Below are positions 1 through 8,205 of a stretch of 62,482 nucleotides of DNA, one piece after another. The stretch comes from a bacterium. Its GTDB lineage: Bacteria > Bacillota_I > Bacilli_A > Izemoplasmatales > UBA1188. How positions within the stretch are numbered: the first letter of the stretch is position 1; every line of letters starts with the position of its first letter. The translations under genes were made by a program, and so were the position numbers. The notes beneath the pieces were generated by a model. The model saw only the letters and a list, made by a program, of their open reading frames with translations. It was not told the origin of the DNA and searched no databases. Location of the stretch: assembly GCA_017541975.1 (NCBI GenBank), contig JAFXYB010000023.1, forward strand, positions 1 to 62,482. The letters are read 5' to 3'.

Positions 1-2
1 AA

Positions 3-989
3 AATAAACTTACAACCACTAGGTATACTACAATTTATAATTTCATTGTTTTTAGCACGAACTAAAATTAGATATGGATTGCCATTGTTACCTAAGTAAT
101 ATATGTTATTTAATTCATTATATTCTAATGATGAACAGCCAAAAAATGCATATTCTCCTATTGATGTAACACTATCTGGGATAATGATTGATGTTAAGGA
201 TGAACAATCTTGGAATGCATTATTTGGAATTGATGTACAACCATCAAGGATGACTACTTCTTTAAGAGATGATGGCACAAAATATCTATTATTTCTATAA
301 TTTAAAGACCCAAATAAATACCCTAAAAATGTATAAGATGTTTGACTACTGCCTATATAAGGTAATGTCATAGACTCTAATGATGAGCAACCATAAAACG
401 CATTATTTCCTATTGATGTAACACTATTTGGGATAGTGATTGATGTTAGAGATGAACAATCTTGGAATGCATTATCGCCAATTGATTTAACAGGCATTCC
501 GTCAATCTCATCTGGAATTATAACTTCATATAAAGATTCTAAATTAAGGCCAGTAATGGTTACTTCATTATTTGTAATTGCTGTTTTAAAAATAGATGAC
601 CATACAGCTATTAATTCTATATCGCTATTAATAATATTAGAAAAATCATATTCTTCATCATTATATTCCCAATAATTAAAAATATAACCTTTTTTAGTTG
701 GTTCATCTGGTTCATTTATTGTGCTTCCTTCAATAACATCGATGCTATTAATATTTGTTCCACCATTAGTGTTAAAACTAACAGTGTATTTACCATCAGA
801 TATTATATTGTCCTCTTTACTAGTAGTAGTGTCACTTTGAGTTTTTGTATCACTACTTGTGATATCTACATCATTTGAGGATGTGATATCTACATCATTT
901 GAGGATGTTAAAGTGCATGACAAAAGTGTCATGAGCACGATGATTGATAATACTAAAGAAAATATTTTTGAAGCAATTGTTTTAGGCAT
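3..989 (-). CDS. BspA-type leucine-rich-repeat surface lipoprotein (3' part outside window)
   Basis: The reading frame is open from an ATG at 989 to the left edge, 329 codons with no stop. The ribosome binding site is excellent (AAAGGAGG). The N-terminus has a lipoprotein signal with lipobox LLSC, then a Ser/Thr/Asp-rich linker with an eight-residue tandem duplication (SSNDVDIT twice). An InlB/Listeria-Bacteroides-type repeat follows (FNTNGGTN ... GYIFNYW ... IELIAVW), then BspA-type LRR_5 repeats (SIGDNAFQDCSSLTSI, SIGNNAFYGCSSL, SIPNNAFQDCSSL, SIGEYAFFGCSSL). Such proteins are lipid-anchored outside the cell and commonly bind host or neighbour-cell ligands; the ligand here is unknown. The gene is cut by the window, so total length and C-terminus are unseen. 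Confidence 0.9.
   Translation of the reverse strand, partial: MPKTIASKIFSLVLSIIVLMTLLSCTLTSSNDVDITSSNDVDITSSDTKTQSDTTTSKEDNIISDGKYTVSFNTNGGTNINSIDVIEGSTINEPDEPTKKGYIFNYWEYNDEEYDFSNIINSDIELIAVWSSIFKTAITNNEVTITGLNLESLYEVIIPDEIDGMPVKSIGDNAFQDCSSLTSITIPNSVTSIGNNAFYGCSSLESMTLPYIGSSQTSYTFLGYLFGSLNYRNNRYFVPSSLKEVVILDGCTSIPNNAFQDCSSLTSIIIPDSVTSIGEYAFFGCSSLEYNELNNIYYLGNNGNPYLILVRAKNNEIINCSIPSGCKFI
861..908. repeat. 24-bp direct tandem duplication inside the lipoprotein gene
   Basis: Two exact adjacent copies of a 24-bp unit (gatatctacatcatttgagg plus atgt) lie in frame in the low-complexity linker after the signal peptide. They add eight residues without disturbing the frame. Slippage here could change linker length. 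Confidence 0.9.
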
Positions 990-1019
990 ATCAGTACCTC
1001 CTTTAAGTATATTCACTAT

Positions 1020-2237
1020 TTATATTTCTATACCATTTTTTGTTAATAATTCTCTTGCGCTATCTACTGAATCTATACCATGAAGATTCTTTACTGGTGC
1101 AAATTCTTTATTTCTATCTACTTCAAATGATACGCAATCATTCATCATTCTAATCATATCTAGTACATAGGTTTCATATTTATTGGCATTATTCTCTGTA
1201 GGTACTATAAAGTTTCCATTATCGTCCATATATGGAAACTTTTTATTTGCCCTATAGATAGGAAATTCATTAGATATAGTTCTATCTAAGGCATCAATTC
1301 TAAATAGATAATTTAGTATTACTCCAAAGTTATAAAGGTATTCTCCATTCTCATCTTTAGAGTATCTAAGTTCATCGGTAAGTTCAATATATTCGGTGAT
1401 AGATGGATGGCCGTTGGCCATACATATAACGCCAACTTTTTCGTTGACATCTACTTTTCTTACGACTTTAGCACCACATTCAGATTCTCTATTTACTACT
1501 GCGCCAAGGAATACTGGATCAGCCATTTTTTGTAGCACATTATCTACGGCATAGACATTGAAATATTCTATGCCAATACTCTTTGCGTATTTATCAAGAT
1601 TAGCATTTACCATCGATATATACCAGCCACCATTGCCGTTTGGGGCAGTGGCTGGAGTATATTTATTGGTGAGTAATATCTTTCCATTCATGTCGGTTAC
1701 AGGGTATTCAGTTTGAATAAAGAATTTGATATATTTCTTATCGTAACCATAATAGTTGTTTGCTTCAAAATGTTTGATGGTTTCTTCATTGTTTTCTGGA
1801 GAAGTCATGATAAAAAGTGGAATCATTCTTCCGCATTCTTTTACACGTGATTTAAGTGTCTCCATCTGGCATTTAAAGATAGTTTTATCTTTATTAATAC
1901 CAATATTATACATCCCCTTAGGATGGCTATATCCTAGTCTTGAGCCCATTCCACCAGCGAGAAGTACACAGCCAAGTTTACCTTTACTTAATAGTTCTAG
2001 TCCCTTTTTTCTATCTATTTCTTCTTCCGTTTTTATTTCATCAAGGGTTAGTGTTTTAAGAGGTGAAATGGTTTCTTTATCTTTATTAGAACCATTAGAT
2101 GATAATACCTTTTCATCAATCATGCTGATTCTATCTAATAGTATTTTCTTTTCTTCATCTTTTAGAGTGTCATACCACTTTAAAAGATGAGTTTGACCTA
2201 TTTTATCTAACTTTTTAAATGCTTCACTATAATTCAT
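1020..2237 (-). CDS. UDP-N-acetylhexosamine pyrophosphorylase-like uridylyltransferase (UAP1/UDPGP family)
   Basis: The 405-aa protein belongs to the eukaryote-type UDPGP/UAP1 family rather than the bacterial GalU or GlmU families. It should transfer UMP from UTP to a hexose- or N-acetylhexosamine-1-phosphate in the cytoplasm. Visible motifs are the nucleotide-binding signature LAGGMGSRLG followed by HPKGMYNIG (about residues 93-115), the segment PNGNGGWY, and VDNVLQKMADP with CGAKVV downstream, as in UAP1 enzymes. Length suits the bacterial members. The start is an ATG preceded by AAGGGG. It sits alone between two surface-protein genes, so the acceptor sugar cannot be read from context; UDP-GlcNAc/GalNAc or UDP-Glc are all possible. 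Confidence 0.85.
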   Translation of the reverse strand: MNYSEAFKKLDKIGQTHLLKWYDTLKDEEKKILLDRISMIDEKVLSSNGSNKDKETISPLKTLTLDEIKTEEEIDRKKGLELLSKGKLGCVLLAGGMGSRLGYSHPKGMYNIGINKDKTIFKCQMETLKSRVKECGRMIPLFIMTSPENNEETIKHFEANNYYGYDKKYIKFFIQTEYPVTDMNGKILLTNKYTPATAPNGNGGWYISMVNANLDKYAKSIGIEYFNVYAVDNVLQKMADPVFLGAVVNRESECGAKVVRKVDVNEKVGVICMANGHPSITEYIELTDELRYSKDENGEYLYNFGVILNYLFRIDALDRTISNEFPIYRANKKFPYMDDNGNFIVPTENNANKYETYVLDMIRMMNDCVSFEVDRNKEFAPVKNLHGIDSVDSARELLTKNGIEI

Positions 2238-2263
2238 ATTAACCCCTTAAAAGATACATTTTT

Positions 2264-3469
2264 TTATTTGAATACTATTTCTAGTATTACTCTAACACCG
2301 CTATAAGCACTAATGCCATAGTAAGTGGTTCTTGTGCCATTAACATCCATATGGCCATCATATCCAATCTTATAGATATTCTTTTCTGTACCTTCTACTA
2401 TATCTCTCAAGAGATATGTAGTATAAGATGAATCATAATAAGCACCAGAAGCTAGGGAATAATCAGTTGGAGTAGCTTTAGTTAGATTATAGCTATTATA
2501 GTCTTCTATTGATGGGATTGCGATATTATCAAGTTCAGTACCGATAGAGGTTTTTATTATAGAGTTTATTTCTTCGGTATCAAAAGCGTTATTTAATAAT
2601 CCATCATTTAGATATTCTCTGATATCTGAATCTAAATATTCGTTTGTATCATAGTCAAAATAATATGTATCTATAACATCATTAGAAATGATGGTATATT
2701 TTTTATTATCTACTTTTAATACTTTAAAGAGAATTGGTTCTATTTTGAAATAATATGATTTGCCATTTTCAATTGATACATTTGGATTTGATACGTATTT
2801 AATTGGGATTTTGATTTCTTTAGTTTTGCTTATTGCATCAAAATCAAATTCAGTTAAATCTATATCAAAATCAAAATCATTTATTTCAGTATTATCAGCG
2901 CTTACTTTAACATGCAAGGTAAATCCACTATTCTCTTTTATTGTATTTAATTCTTCTTCTGTGAGTGTAGATAAATCAAGGTTATATGTAGATAGAGCTT
3001 TTGATTTAGGATCACTTGGTCTGTCTTTAATGTATGATTCGATATAGTTATAGGTGAATTCTTCAAGTGTATCTATAGTCTTACTAAAATATTCTTCATC
3101 AGTTAGTGTTTCTTGACTAGATTCATAGACGAATGATCCAGCAGTAATCTTTTTATATTCATAACCATTATAGTAATAGTTGCCTCTTGCGTTTATTGTG
3201 TTAAGTTTATTTAGGTTACTTATCAATGATTCATCTAGGACTACAGTTTTTGGATACATACCAAAGTATAGGTATGTATCACTACCTAGATGAATTATTT
3301 CATGATTCTTATAGACATTGAATTTGTTTTCACTATTATCTAATTCTAATAGTTCAGATTCGCTTGAAAAATGAATCTCTTCATATCTTTTACTCGTTAA
3401 ACCAAAATATAGGGCAAGAGAAATCATTAAGACTAAGATAATAGCGATTATTGGGATAAATTTTTTCAT
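2264..3469 (-). CDS. membrane-anchored extracytoplasmic protein, DUF6273-like
   Basis: The 401-aa protein has one N-terminal membrane segment (about residues 4-24, IPIIAIILVLMISLALYFGL) and no lipobox cysteine, so the rest is probably extracellular. The body is Asp/Ser/Tyr-rich and contains YLYFGMYPKTVV, YYYNGYEYKKI and YYFKIEPILFKVLK, the pattern of DUF6273-type domains seen in Bacillota surface proteins. No catalytic motif is recognisable. The ATG is preceded by GGAG. It lies 26 bp upstream of the pyrophosphorylase gene and may be cotranscribed with it. Function unknown. Confidence 0.65.
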   Translation of the reverse strand: MKKFIPIIAIILVLMISLALYFGLTSKRYEEIHFSSESELLELDNSENKFNVYKNHEIIHLGSDTYLYFGMYPKTVVLDESLISNLNKLNTINARGNYYYNGYEYKKITAGSFVYESSQETLTDEEYFSKTIDTLEEFTYNYIESYIKDRPSDPKSKALSTYNLDLSTLTEEELNTIKENSGFTLHVKVSADNTEINDFDFDIDLTEFDFDAISKTKEIKIPIKYVSNPNVSIENGKSYYFKIEPILFKVLKVDNKKYTIISNDVIDTYYFDYDTNEYLDSDIREYLNDGLLNNAFDTEEINSIIKTSIGTELDNIAIPSIEDYNSYNLTKATPTDYSLASGAYYDSSYTTYLLRDIVEGTEKNIYKIGYDGHMDVNGTRTTYYGISAYSGVRVILEIVFK

Positions 3470-3648
3470 ATTTTACTCCAAGTGAAAAAATTATATTTAG
3501 ATATTTTCTATATTTATCTTAATTCTTTTAAGATAAAATAGCAACCTTTAAATTATCCTATATTATTTTGTTTTAAGCAATCTATTAGTTTTTTTATATC
3601 TATTGTGATATTATTTAAGTATAAAGATATAAAGGAAGTTTTTTGAGT

Positions 3649-5847
3649 ATGAAAAAAATCTTAAATTTCTTTTCAAATATTCTCGGTTTTAATAAACTAA
3701 CAAAATATGAAAATGACTACCTACATGATGCGAATATCCGTAGTAGTAGTTATATGGGATTTATCGTAGTACTTCTTGAAGCATGGATGCTGATAAGGCA
3801 GGGTTATTCTAAGATATTCCCTAAAGCACAAGCCGGTGGAGATTTATTTGAATTAATAATTAAATATACATCTAAATACTGGTTATTCTTACTTATTGGC
3901 CTTGGGCTCATGCTTTTCTGTTTATTCTATAATAGAGAAAAGAAATTAACTAAAGGTAAATTTATTAGTTTACTTGTAGTAGGAATATTATCAATGGCTT
4001 ATACTTCAGTATTATCACTTGAAACATTTACTAAAACAAGTGGGACAATTACTCCTATTATGGCAGGAATAATGAATACAATGCTTGTATCCATATATGT
4101 TCTACTATTTGTAATAGGTGCTTCTATTACTGCTTATGCTTTAGTAAACTATCTAAAGAATAAGCGTATAGTAATCTTAGAGCATTTAGCAATAATCGCC
4201 TTTACACTTATTTGTCTAGCATTTGGTATTTATGTATCATATAGTGATTTCTGGGGCGGAAAAGAGATTATTTGTTTCCTCACAATGGTAATATATGTTG
4301 GATGTCTTTTAATTTATAGACCATATATTACAATAATCATTCTTGCGGTAAGTTTCACTGGATTCTATTATATTCTTTTAACTTATGAAGGTGGACTTAC
4401 TTTTGCCGATCAAGAGATAATGATTAATGGGGTTTTAAGAAACATTATATCTGGTGATTCAGTAAACTATGTGACATTCTTTATATCACTTACTACTATC
4501 TGTTTTGCGATATATCATGGTAGACTAAATGAAGCTAGAAAATCTAAAGCGCTAGAAAAGAGTGCTCAAGAAGATGAACTTACTGGACTTTATAATTATA
4601 GTTACTTTGTAGAATTAGTTCAAAACAAGATAAAAAATCTTGAAGGTGATAATCTATATGATAATGTATTTATATTTATAGATATTCATAACTTCAAAGC
4701 CTTCAATGACCAAAGAGGCTTTGAAGAAGGAAATAAATTCCTTATCGGAGTTGGTAGTAAAGTAGCTGAACTCTTTAGTGATTCATTATATGCAAGACAA
4801 GCCGATGACCATTTTGTAGTATTTACTAATCAAAATGGTCTAATAGATAAACTTAAAGTATTAAATGAATATGTAAAAACATATGATCATGAAATACTTC
4901 TATCTATTAACGCTGGTGCATATCATTTAATTAGTGGAAGTGAAGACGTTAGAAGATCATTTGATAGAGCGAGATATGCAACACATCTAATTAAGAATAG
5001 ATTTGAAACAATCTTTATCGAATATGATAAATCAATGAGTGATGCATATCATAAGAGATTGTATATTATAAATAATATTGATAATGCGGTAGAGAATGGT
5101 TGGATTGTACCATTCTATCAACCAGTTGTCTGGTCAGATACCAAAGAACTTTGTGGATGTGAAGCACTCGCAAGATGGATTGATCCAATATATGGACAAC
5201 TTGCACCATATGAATTTATTCCAGTATTAGAAGAATATAGATTAATCCATAAACTAGATAGATCTATTATTGAATCCGTATGTAGAGATATTAGAGATTC
5301 AATAGATAATAATAGAAAGACAGTGCCTGTATCAATCAACTTTTCTAGACTTGATTTTGAACTTATGGATGCAGTAGGTACACTTGAATCACTCGTGAAG
5401 AAATATAATATACCAAAAGAATTAATCCATGTAGAAGTCACTGAAAGTGCACTTATCGATAACTTCTCTGAACTAAATAAGATGATGAATAAGATAAAGG
5501 AACTTGGATATTCACTTTGGCTTGATGATTTTGGTTCTGGTTATTCTTCTCTTAATGTACTCAAGGACTATGAATTTGATGTCATAAAGATTGATATGAG
5601 ATTCTTATCTAATCTTGAAGAAAGTGAAAAATCAAAGACTTTAATTGATTGTATCATTAAGATGGCAGATAGAATCCATATGCTTACACTTACTGAAGGT
5701 GTTGAGACAAGCGTTCAAGCTGAATTCTTAAATAGTGTTGGATGTAGTAGACTACAAGGATACTTATTCGGTAAACCTATAAGTAAGGATGCACTATACA
5801 AGAGAATTGACAATAAAGAATTAATAGTATCTAATAAGATACTATAA
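3649..5847 (+). CDS. membrane cyclic-di-GMP phosphodiesterase with degenerate GGDEF and intact EAL domain
   Basis: The frame opens at a TTG (3643); the ATG at 3649 is preferred because AAAGGAAG lies 10 bases upstream. About 730 aa. The first ~290 residues hold several hydrophobic segments (e.g. WLFLLIGLGLMLFCLFY, IYVLLFVIGASITAYALV), a multi-pass sensor-like region. A GGDEF domain follows (DELTGLYN, FIDIHNFKAFND), but its signature loop reads QADDH, so cyclase activity is unlikely. The EAL domain keeps its key residues: CEALARW, SINFS, EVTESA, LDDFGSGYSSL, IKIDM, TEGVET, QGYLFGKP. It should hydrolyse c-di-GMP at the membrane, with the GGDEF part perhaps sensing GTP. It is monocistronic and one of very few plus-strand genes. 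Confidence 0.9.
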   Translation: MKKILNFFSNILGFNKLTKYENDYLHDANIRSSSYMGFIVVLLEAWMLIRQGYSKIFPKAQAGGDLFELIIKYTSKYWLFLLIGLGLMLFCLFYNREKKLTKGKFISLLVVGILSMAYTSVLSLETFTKTSGTITPIMAGIMNTMLVSIYVLLFVIGASITAYALVNYLKNKRIVILEHLAIIAFTLICLAFGIYVSYSDFWGGKEIICFLTMVIYVGCLLIYRPYITIIILAVSFTGFYYILLTYEGGLTFADQEIMINGVLRNIISGDSVNYVTFFISLTTICFAIYHGRLNEARKSKALEKSAQEDELTGLYNYSYFVELVQNKIKNLEGDNLYDNVFIFIDIHNFKAFNDQRGFEEGNKFLIGVGSKVAELFSDSLYARQADDHFVVFTNQNGLIDKLKVLNEYVKTYDHEILLSINAGAYHLISGSEDVRRSFDRARYATHLIKNRFETIFIEYDKSMSDAYHKRLYIINNIDNAVENGWIVPFYQPVVWSDTKELCGCEALARWIDPIYGQLAPYEFIPVLEEYRLIHKLDRSIIESVCRDIRDSIDNNRKTVPVSINFSRLDFELMDAVGTLESLVKKYNIPKELIHVEVTESALIDNFSELNKMMNKIKELGYSLWLDDFGSGYSSLNVLKDYEFDVIKIDMRFLSNLEESEKSKTLIDCIIKMADRIHMLTLTEGVETSVQAEFLNSVGCSRLQGYLFGKPISKDALYKRIDNKELIVSNKIL

Positions 5848-5855
5848 GAATGAAT

Positions 5856-5885
5856 AAAGGAGAACATTGAAGTTCTCCTTTTTTA
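5856..5885. terminator. bidirectional intrinsic terminator after the EAL gene
   Basis: A perfect 10-bp stem AAAGGAGAAC / GTTCTCCTTT with a six-base loop is followed by TTTT on the plus strand and by an A/T-rich run on the other strand. It separates the convergent EAL and TOPRIM genes. Confidence 0.9.
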
Positions 5886-5903
5886 TGTCTTGAGATATAT
5901 GTA

Positions 5904-6419
5904 TTATTTTTTTCTAATAAGATTTATAGCTTCTATTTTAAAATATTTTTTAAACGGTTTGTTAGTATTTGATCTAGACCAAATCTTATCTTTATCAAAG
6001 CCTACTCTTTCTAATTTTTTGTCTATGTCGCTTTGATTAATAAATCTATGTTTAAACTCATCGTAACTTTCGGTATTAAACATTTTATTTATATTTTTAA
6101 GATTTGTAGAATATACTATTTCATCCTCAAATCTTTTTATTGATTGTATATGATATACTTTAAAACCTGCCTGATCTAACTTTTTGATATTTCCTTCAAA
6201 AGTTTTCATATTTTCAATATCAATATCATAAACCAAAATAACGATGGTATTTTTATTTAGAGCTATAATTCTTTGTTTAGAAATCTCTTTATTAATAAAA
6301 TTAAAAACTTCTACTTTCCCTGATTGAAAATAATAATAAGGACTTGTTTTATATGTGTTTATAAGCTTTTCTTCGCATTCACCTTCTACAAAGTAATGAT
6401 AAATTTTGTTTGATGCCAT
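5904..6419 (-). CDS. TOPRIM-like nuclease partner of the adjacent AAA ATPase
   Basis: The 171-aa protein starts with a hydrophobic strand ending in VEGECE (Glu12/Glu14) and has a second strand with YDID (Asp65, Asp67). This spacing of an acidic strand and a D-x-D resembles the TOPRIM fold of OLD-type and DUF4435-like nucleases. Start ATG has GGGAG upstream. It follows the ATPase gene by 19 bp, the gene order of two-gene defence systems such as PARIS (AriA ATPase then AriB) and of OLD class 2/Gabija-like pairs. I infer it is the effector or nuclease subunit; the exact family was not established. Confidence 0.6.
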   Translation of the reverse strand: MASNKIYHYFVEGECEEKLINTYKTSPYYYFQSGKVEVFNFINKEISKQRIIALNKNTIVILVYDIDIENMKTFEGNIKKLDQAGFKVYHIQSIKRFEDEIVYSTNLKNINKMFNTESYDEFKHRFINQSDIDKKLERVGFDKDKIWSRSNTNKPFKKYFKIEAINLIRKK

Positions 6420-6438
6420 AATTAAAAGCTCCCATTAT

Positions 6439-7560
6439 TTATTCTGCAATTTCAAATATTTTATTTACATTAGGAGATGTACCAAGCATATCATTATCAA
6501 GTATCGATCTTACAGGAACGTTGTTTCTGTTTTCGACTTCGGTTGCACAAGAAGCAACTATTTTTTGTTTTCCATTTTCTTTCTCTTTCTTTAAAAAATA
6601 AAATGAATGAAATGGAAATCCTAAATCGAGTATGTTGGAGTTATGTGTTGTGAAAAAAAGTTGTTCATCAGGCCCAAGTAAGGATACCATAGTTGATAAT
6701 ATCGATGCTTCTATATCTGAATTCACATATGAAAACTGTTCATCTATTAAATATATTCCGTTTCTATGATATTTAATAGAAAAGATGGTATTTGCTAAGT
6801 TAATTCCATACTTAGTACCGCTAGATAAATATTTAATGGCTGATATCTTTATGCCAGATTGAACTATTATAGGCTCAGTATTCTCATGCTTTATTACTAT
6901 AGCGTTTTGAGCATCATTACTCTTTCTAATATTTATGATTGAAGAATCTAATGTTTTTAATACTCTATTTAAAATATCAAAATAATCTTCTTCTTGTATC
7001 TTGTTTTCAGGTTGTAGAATATAAACTTCTTCAAATCCTTCTTCTGTGGCTGGAAGAGCAATGTTCCAACCAGAATTAAACACAAATGATTTCATACAAT
7101 CGTTATAATTTTGAAGTTCGTATTGCATTCTATCTAGATCGTTAATTCTATTTTCATATGAATCGCCTTCTTTTAGCGATAGTTCTTTAAAAGCCATCTT
7201 TAGTTCATCATTAAAATAAGAAATAGCTATTCTTTGAAGTTTTGGAATATCTCCCTTTTCAGTTGCATAATCCATTATTATTTTAGATTCTTTATCGTTC
7301 TTATTAATGATTCTTTCTATGATTGTTCTATCTTTGGTTCTTAAGAATTGTAGAATCGCCCAAATGCATCTAACAAGAGATGTTTTTCCAGTTGCATTAG
7401 AACCGACAAATATATTGATTTTTTTATATCTGAAGGTAGAAATGATTTTTAAATTCTCATCTTGAATTAATGTTCTTCTTAATTTAATTGGGTATGAGAA
7501 ATTAATCTCAAAATCATTAAAAGCTAAAATGTTATCCATTTTTAAATTGATTATTGGCAT
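6439..7560 (-). CDS. AAA/ABC-type ATPase of a two-gene defence module
   Basis: The start is set at 7560 (373 aa), where ATG follows GGGAGGAAAAAT; the longer frame to 7581 lacks a site. The protein has an early ABC-ATPase fold: Walker A GSNATGKT (residues 53-60), a central helical region, Walker B with catalytic Glu in YLIDEQ, and an H-loop TTHN. This is the AAA_15/OLD-like SMC-type ATPase architecture. It forms an operon with the TOPRIM-like gene downstream. In known systems of this layout the ATPase senses phage and controls the nuclease; here that role is inferred from order and motifs. Confidence 0.75.
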   Translation of the reverse strand: MPIINLKMDNILAFNDFEINFSYPIKLRRTLIQDENLKIISTFRYKKINIFVGSNATGKTSLVRCIWAILQFLRTKDRTIIERIINKNDKESKIIMDYATEKGDIPKLQRIAISYFNDELKMAFKELSLKEGDSYENRINDLDRMQYELQNYNDCMKSFVFNSGWNIALPATEEGFEEVYILQPENKIQEEDYFDILNRVLKTLDSSIINIRKSNDAQNAIVIKHENTEPIIVQSGIKISAIKYLSSGTKYGINLANTIFSIKYHRNGIYLIDEQFSYVNSDIEASILSTMVSLLGPDEQLFFTTHNSNILDLGFPFHSFYFLKKEKENGKQKIVASCATEVENRNNVPVRSILDNDMLGTSPNVNKIFEIAE

Positions 7561-7572
7561 ATTTTTCCTCCC

Positions 7573-7595
7573 AATATTCAAGATTTTTGAATATT
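7573..7595. promoter_or_regulatory. inverted repeat (possible operator) in the ATPase-TOPRIM leader
   Basis: AATATTCAA and TTGAATATT form perfect 9-bp arms around a five-base centre, placed between the predicted transcription start and the ribosome binding site. It could be a repressor site or a 5' hairpin. Confidence 0.45.
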
Positions 7596-7602
7596 CAGAT
7601 AT

Positions 7603-7631
7603 ATTGTATCATATACTCATACTTTTATCAA
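7603..7631 (-). promoter_or_regulatory. promoter of the ATPase-TOPRIM operon
   Basis: On the minus strand TTGATA (7631-7626), a 17-bp spacer and TACAAT (7608-7603) lie about 45 bp upstream of the ATPase start. Confidence 0.65.
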
Positions 7632-7767
7632 TACGTTCAATTATTAAAAACTTAATATTTTTTAATTCAAATAATCAAATTAATCTTTTAGATAACAATC
7701 TTACTTTTTCTCATATAATATATACTCACTAAATTCTATTTTGTTTAAATATATTTATCACAAATAT

Positions 7768-7795
7768 AAAAAAGGAGAACTTCATAAAGTTCACC
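7768..7795 (-). terminator. intrinsic terminator after the DUF2971/4-fold beta flower pair
   Basis: On the minus strand GGTGAACTT...AAGTTCTCC (one mismatch) is followed by TTTTTT. Confidence 0.75.
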
Positions 7796-7834
7796 AAATT
7801 CTATATTATCTTATATATAAATAAAACTAATCAA

Positions 7835-8191
7835 TTAATCCCAAAAACTAATATTTGATTTATTAGACCAGTTTAGTTTTTTTACTGGTCTAATTCTTGG
7901 GATTTCTCTTGTGAGTTTTATAGGATATGGCATTCTAGCTGAACGAGATGGTACACATCTTTTAGCTGGTTTTACTATACCTCCTACTGAGTTATCTGTG
8001 AAGAATACATAATTACCATCTATATCTATTATATAACCATTATCAAAGAAACCTAGGTGTTTTCCTTTTATAGAATAAATATATGATTGATTATAAATAT
8101 AAGCAACAGGTTTACCATTAAATAGATAAATATCATCATTTAATGTGTAAGCTGTAGGTGTTCCATCTTTATCGTAAAATATTAGTTCCAT
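7835..8191 (-). CDS. 4-fold beta flower protein
   Basis: The 118-aa protein matches the small family named for a 4-fold beta flower domain: repeated strands FYDKDGTPTAYT, IYLFNGKPVAYI, IYSIKGKHLGFF, YIIDIDGNYVFFT, then a Gly/Pro/Lys/Arg tail and a terminal NWSNKSNISFWD. The role of the family is not known to me. Its ribosome binding site (TTAAGGAAAT) overlaps the stop codon of the upstream DUF2971 gene, so the two are translationally coupled and probably work together. Both lie within the defence island. Confidence 0.75.
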   Translation of the reverse strand: MELIFYDKDGTPTAYTLNDDIYLFNGKPVAYIYNQSYIYSIKGKHLGFFDNGYIIDIDGNYVFFTDNSVGGIVKPAKRCVPSRSARMPYPIKLTREIPRIRPVKKLNWSNKSNISFWD

Positions 8192-8205
8192 TTTGATTTA
8201 TTTCC

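Noticed and set aside
861-908. Possible CRISPR or regulatory direct repeat.
   Set aside because: Only two adjacent 24-bp copies, in frame inside a protein linker and without spacers.
103-1083. Plus-strand reading frames of 65-79 aa at the left edge.
   Set aside because: They are antisense to the BspA-type lipoprotein, whose frame, lipobox and LRR repeats are clear on the minus strand.
3649-5847. Active diguanylate cyclase.
   Set aside because: The GGDEF signature is replaced by QADDH, so cyclase activity is not supported.
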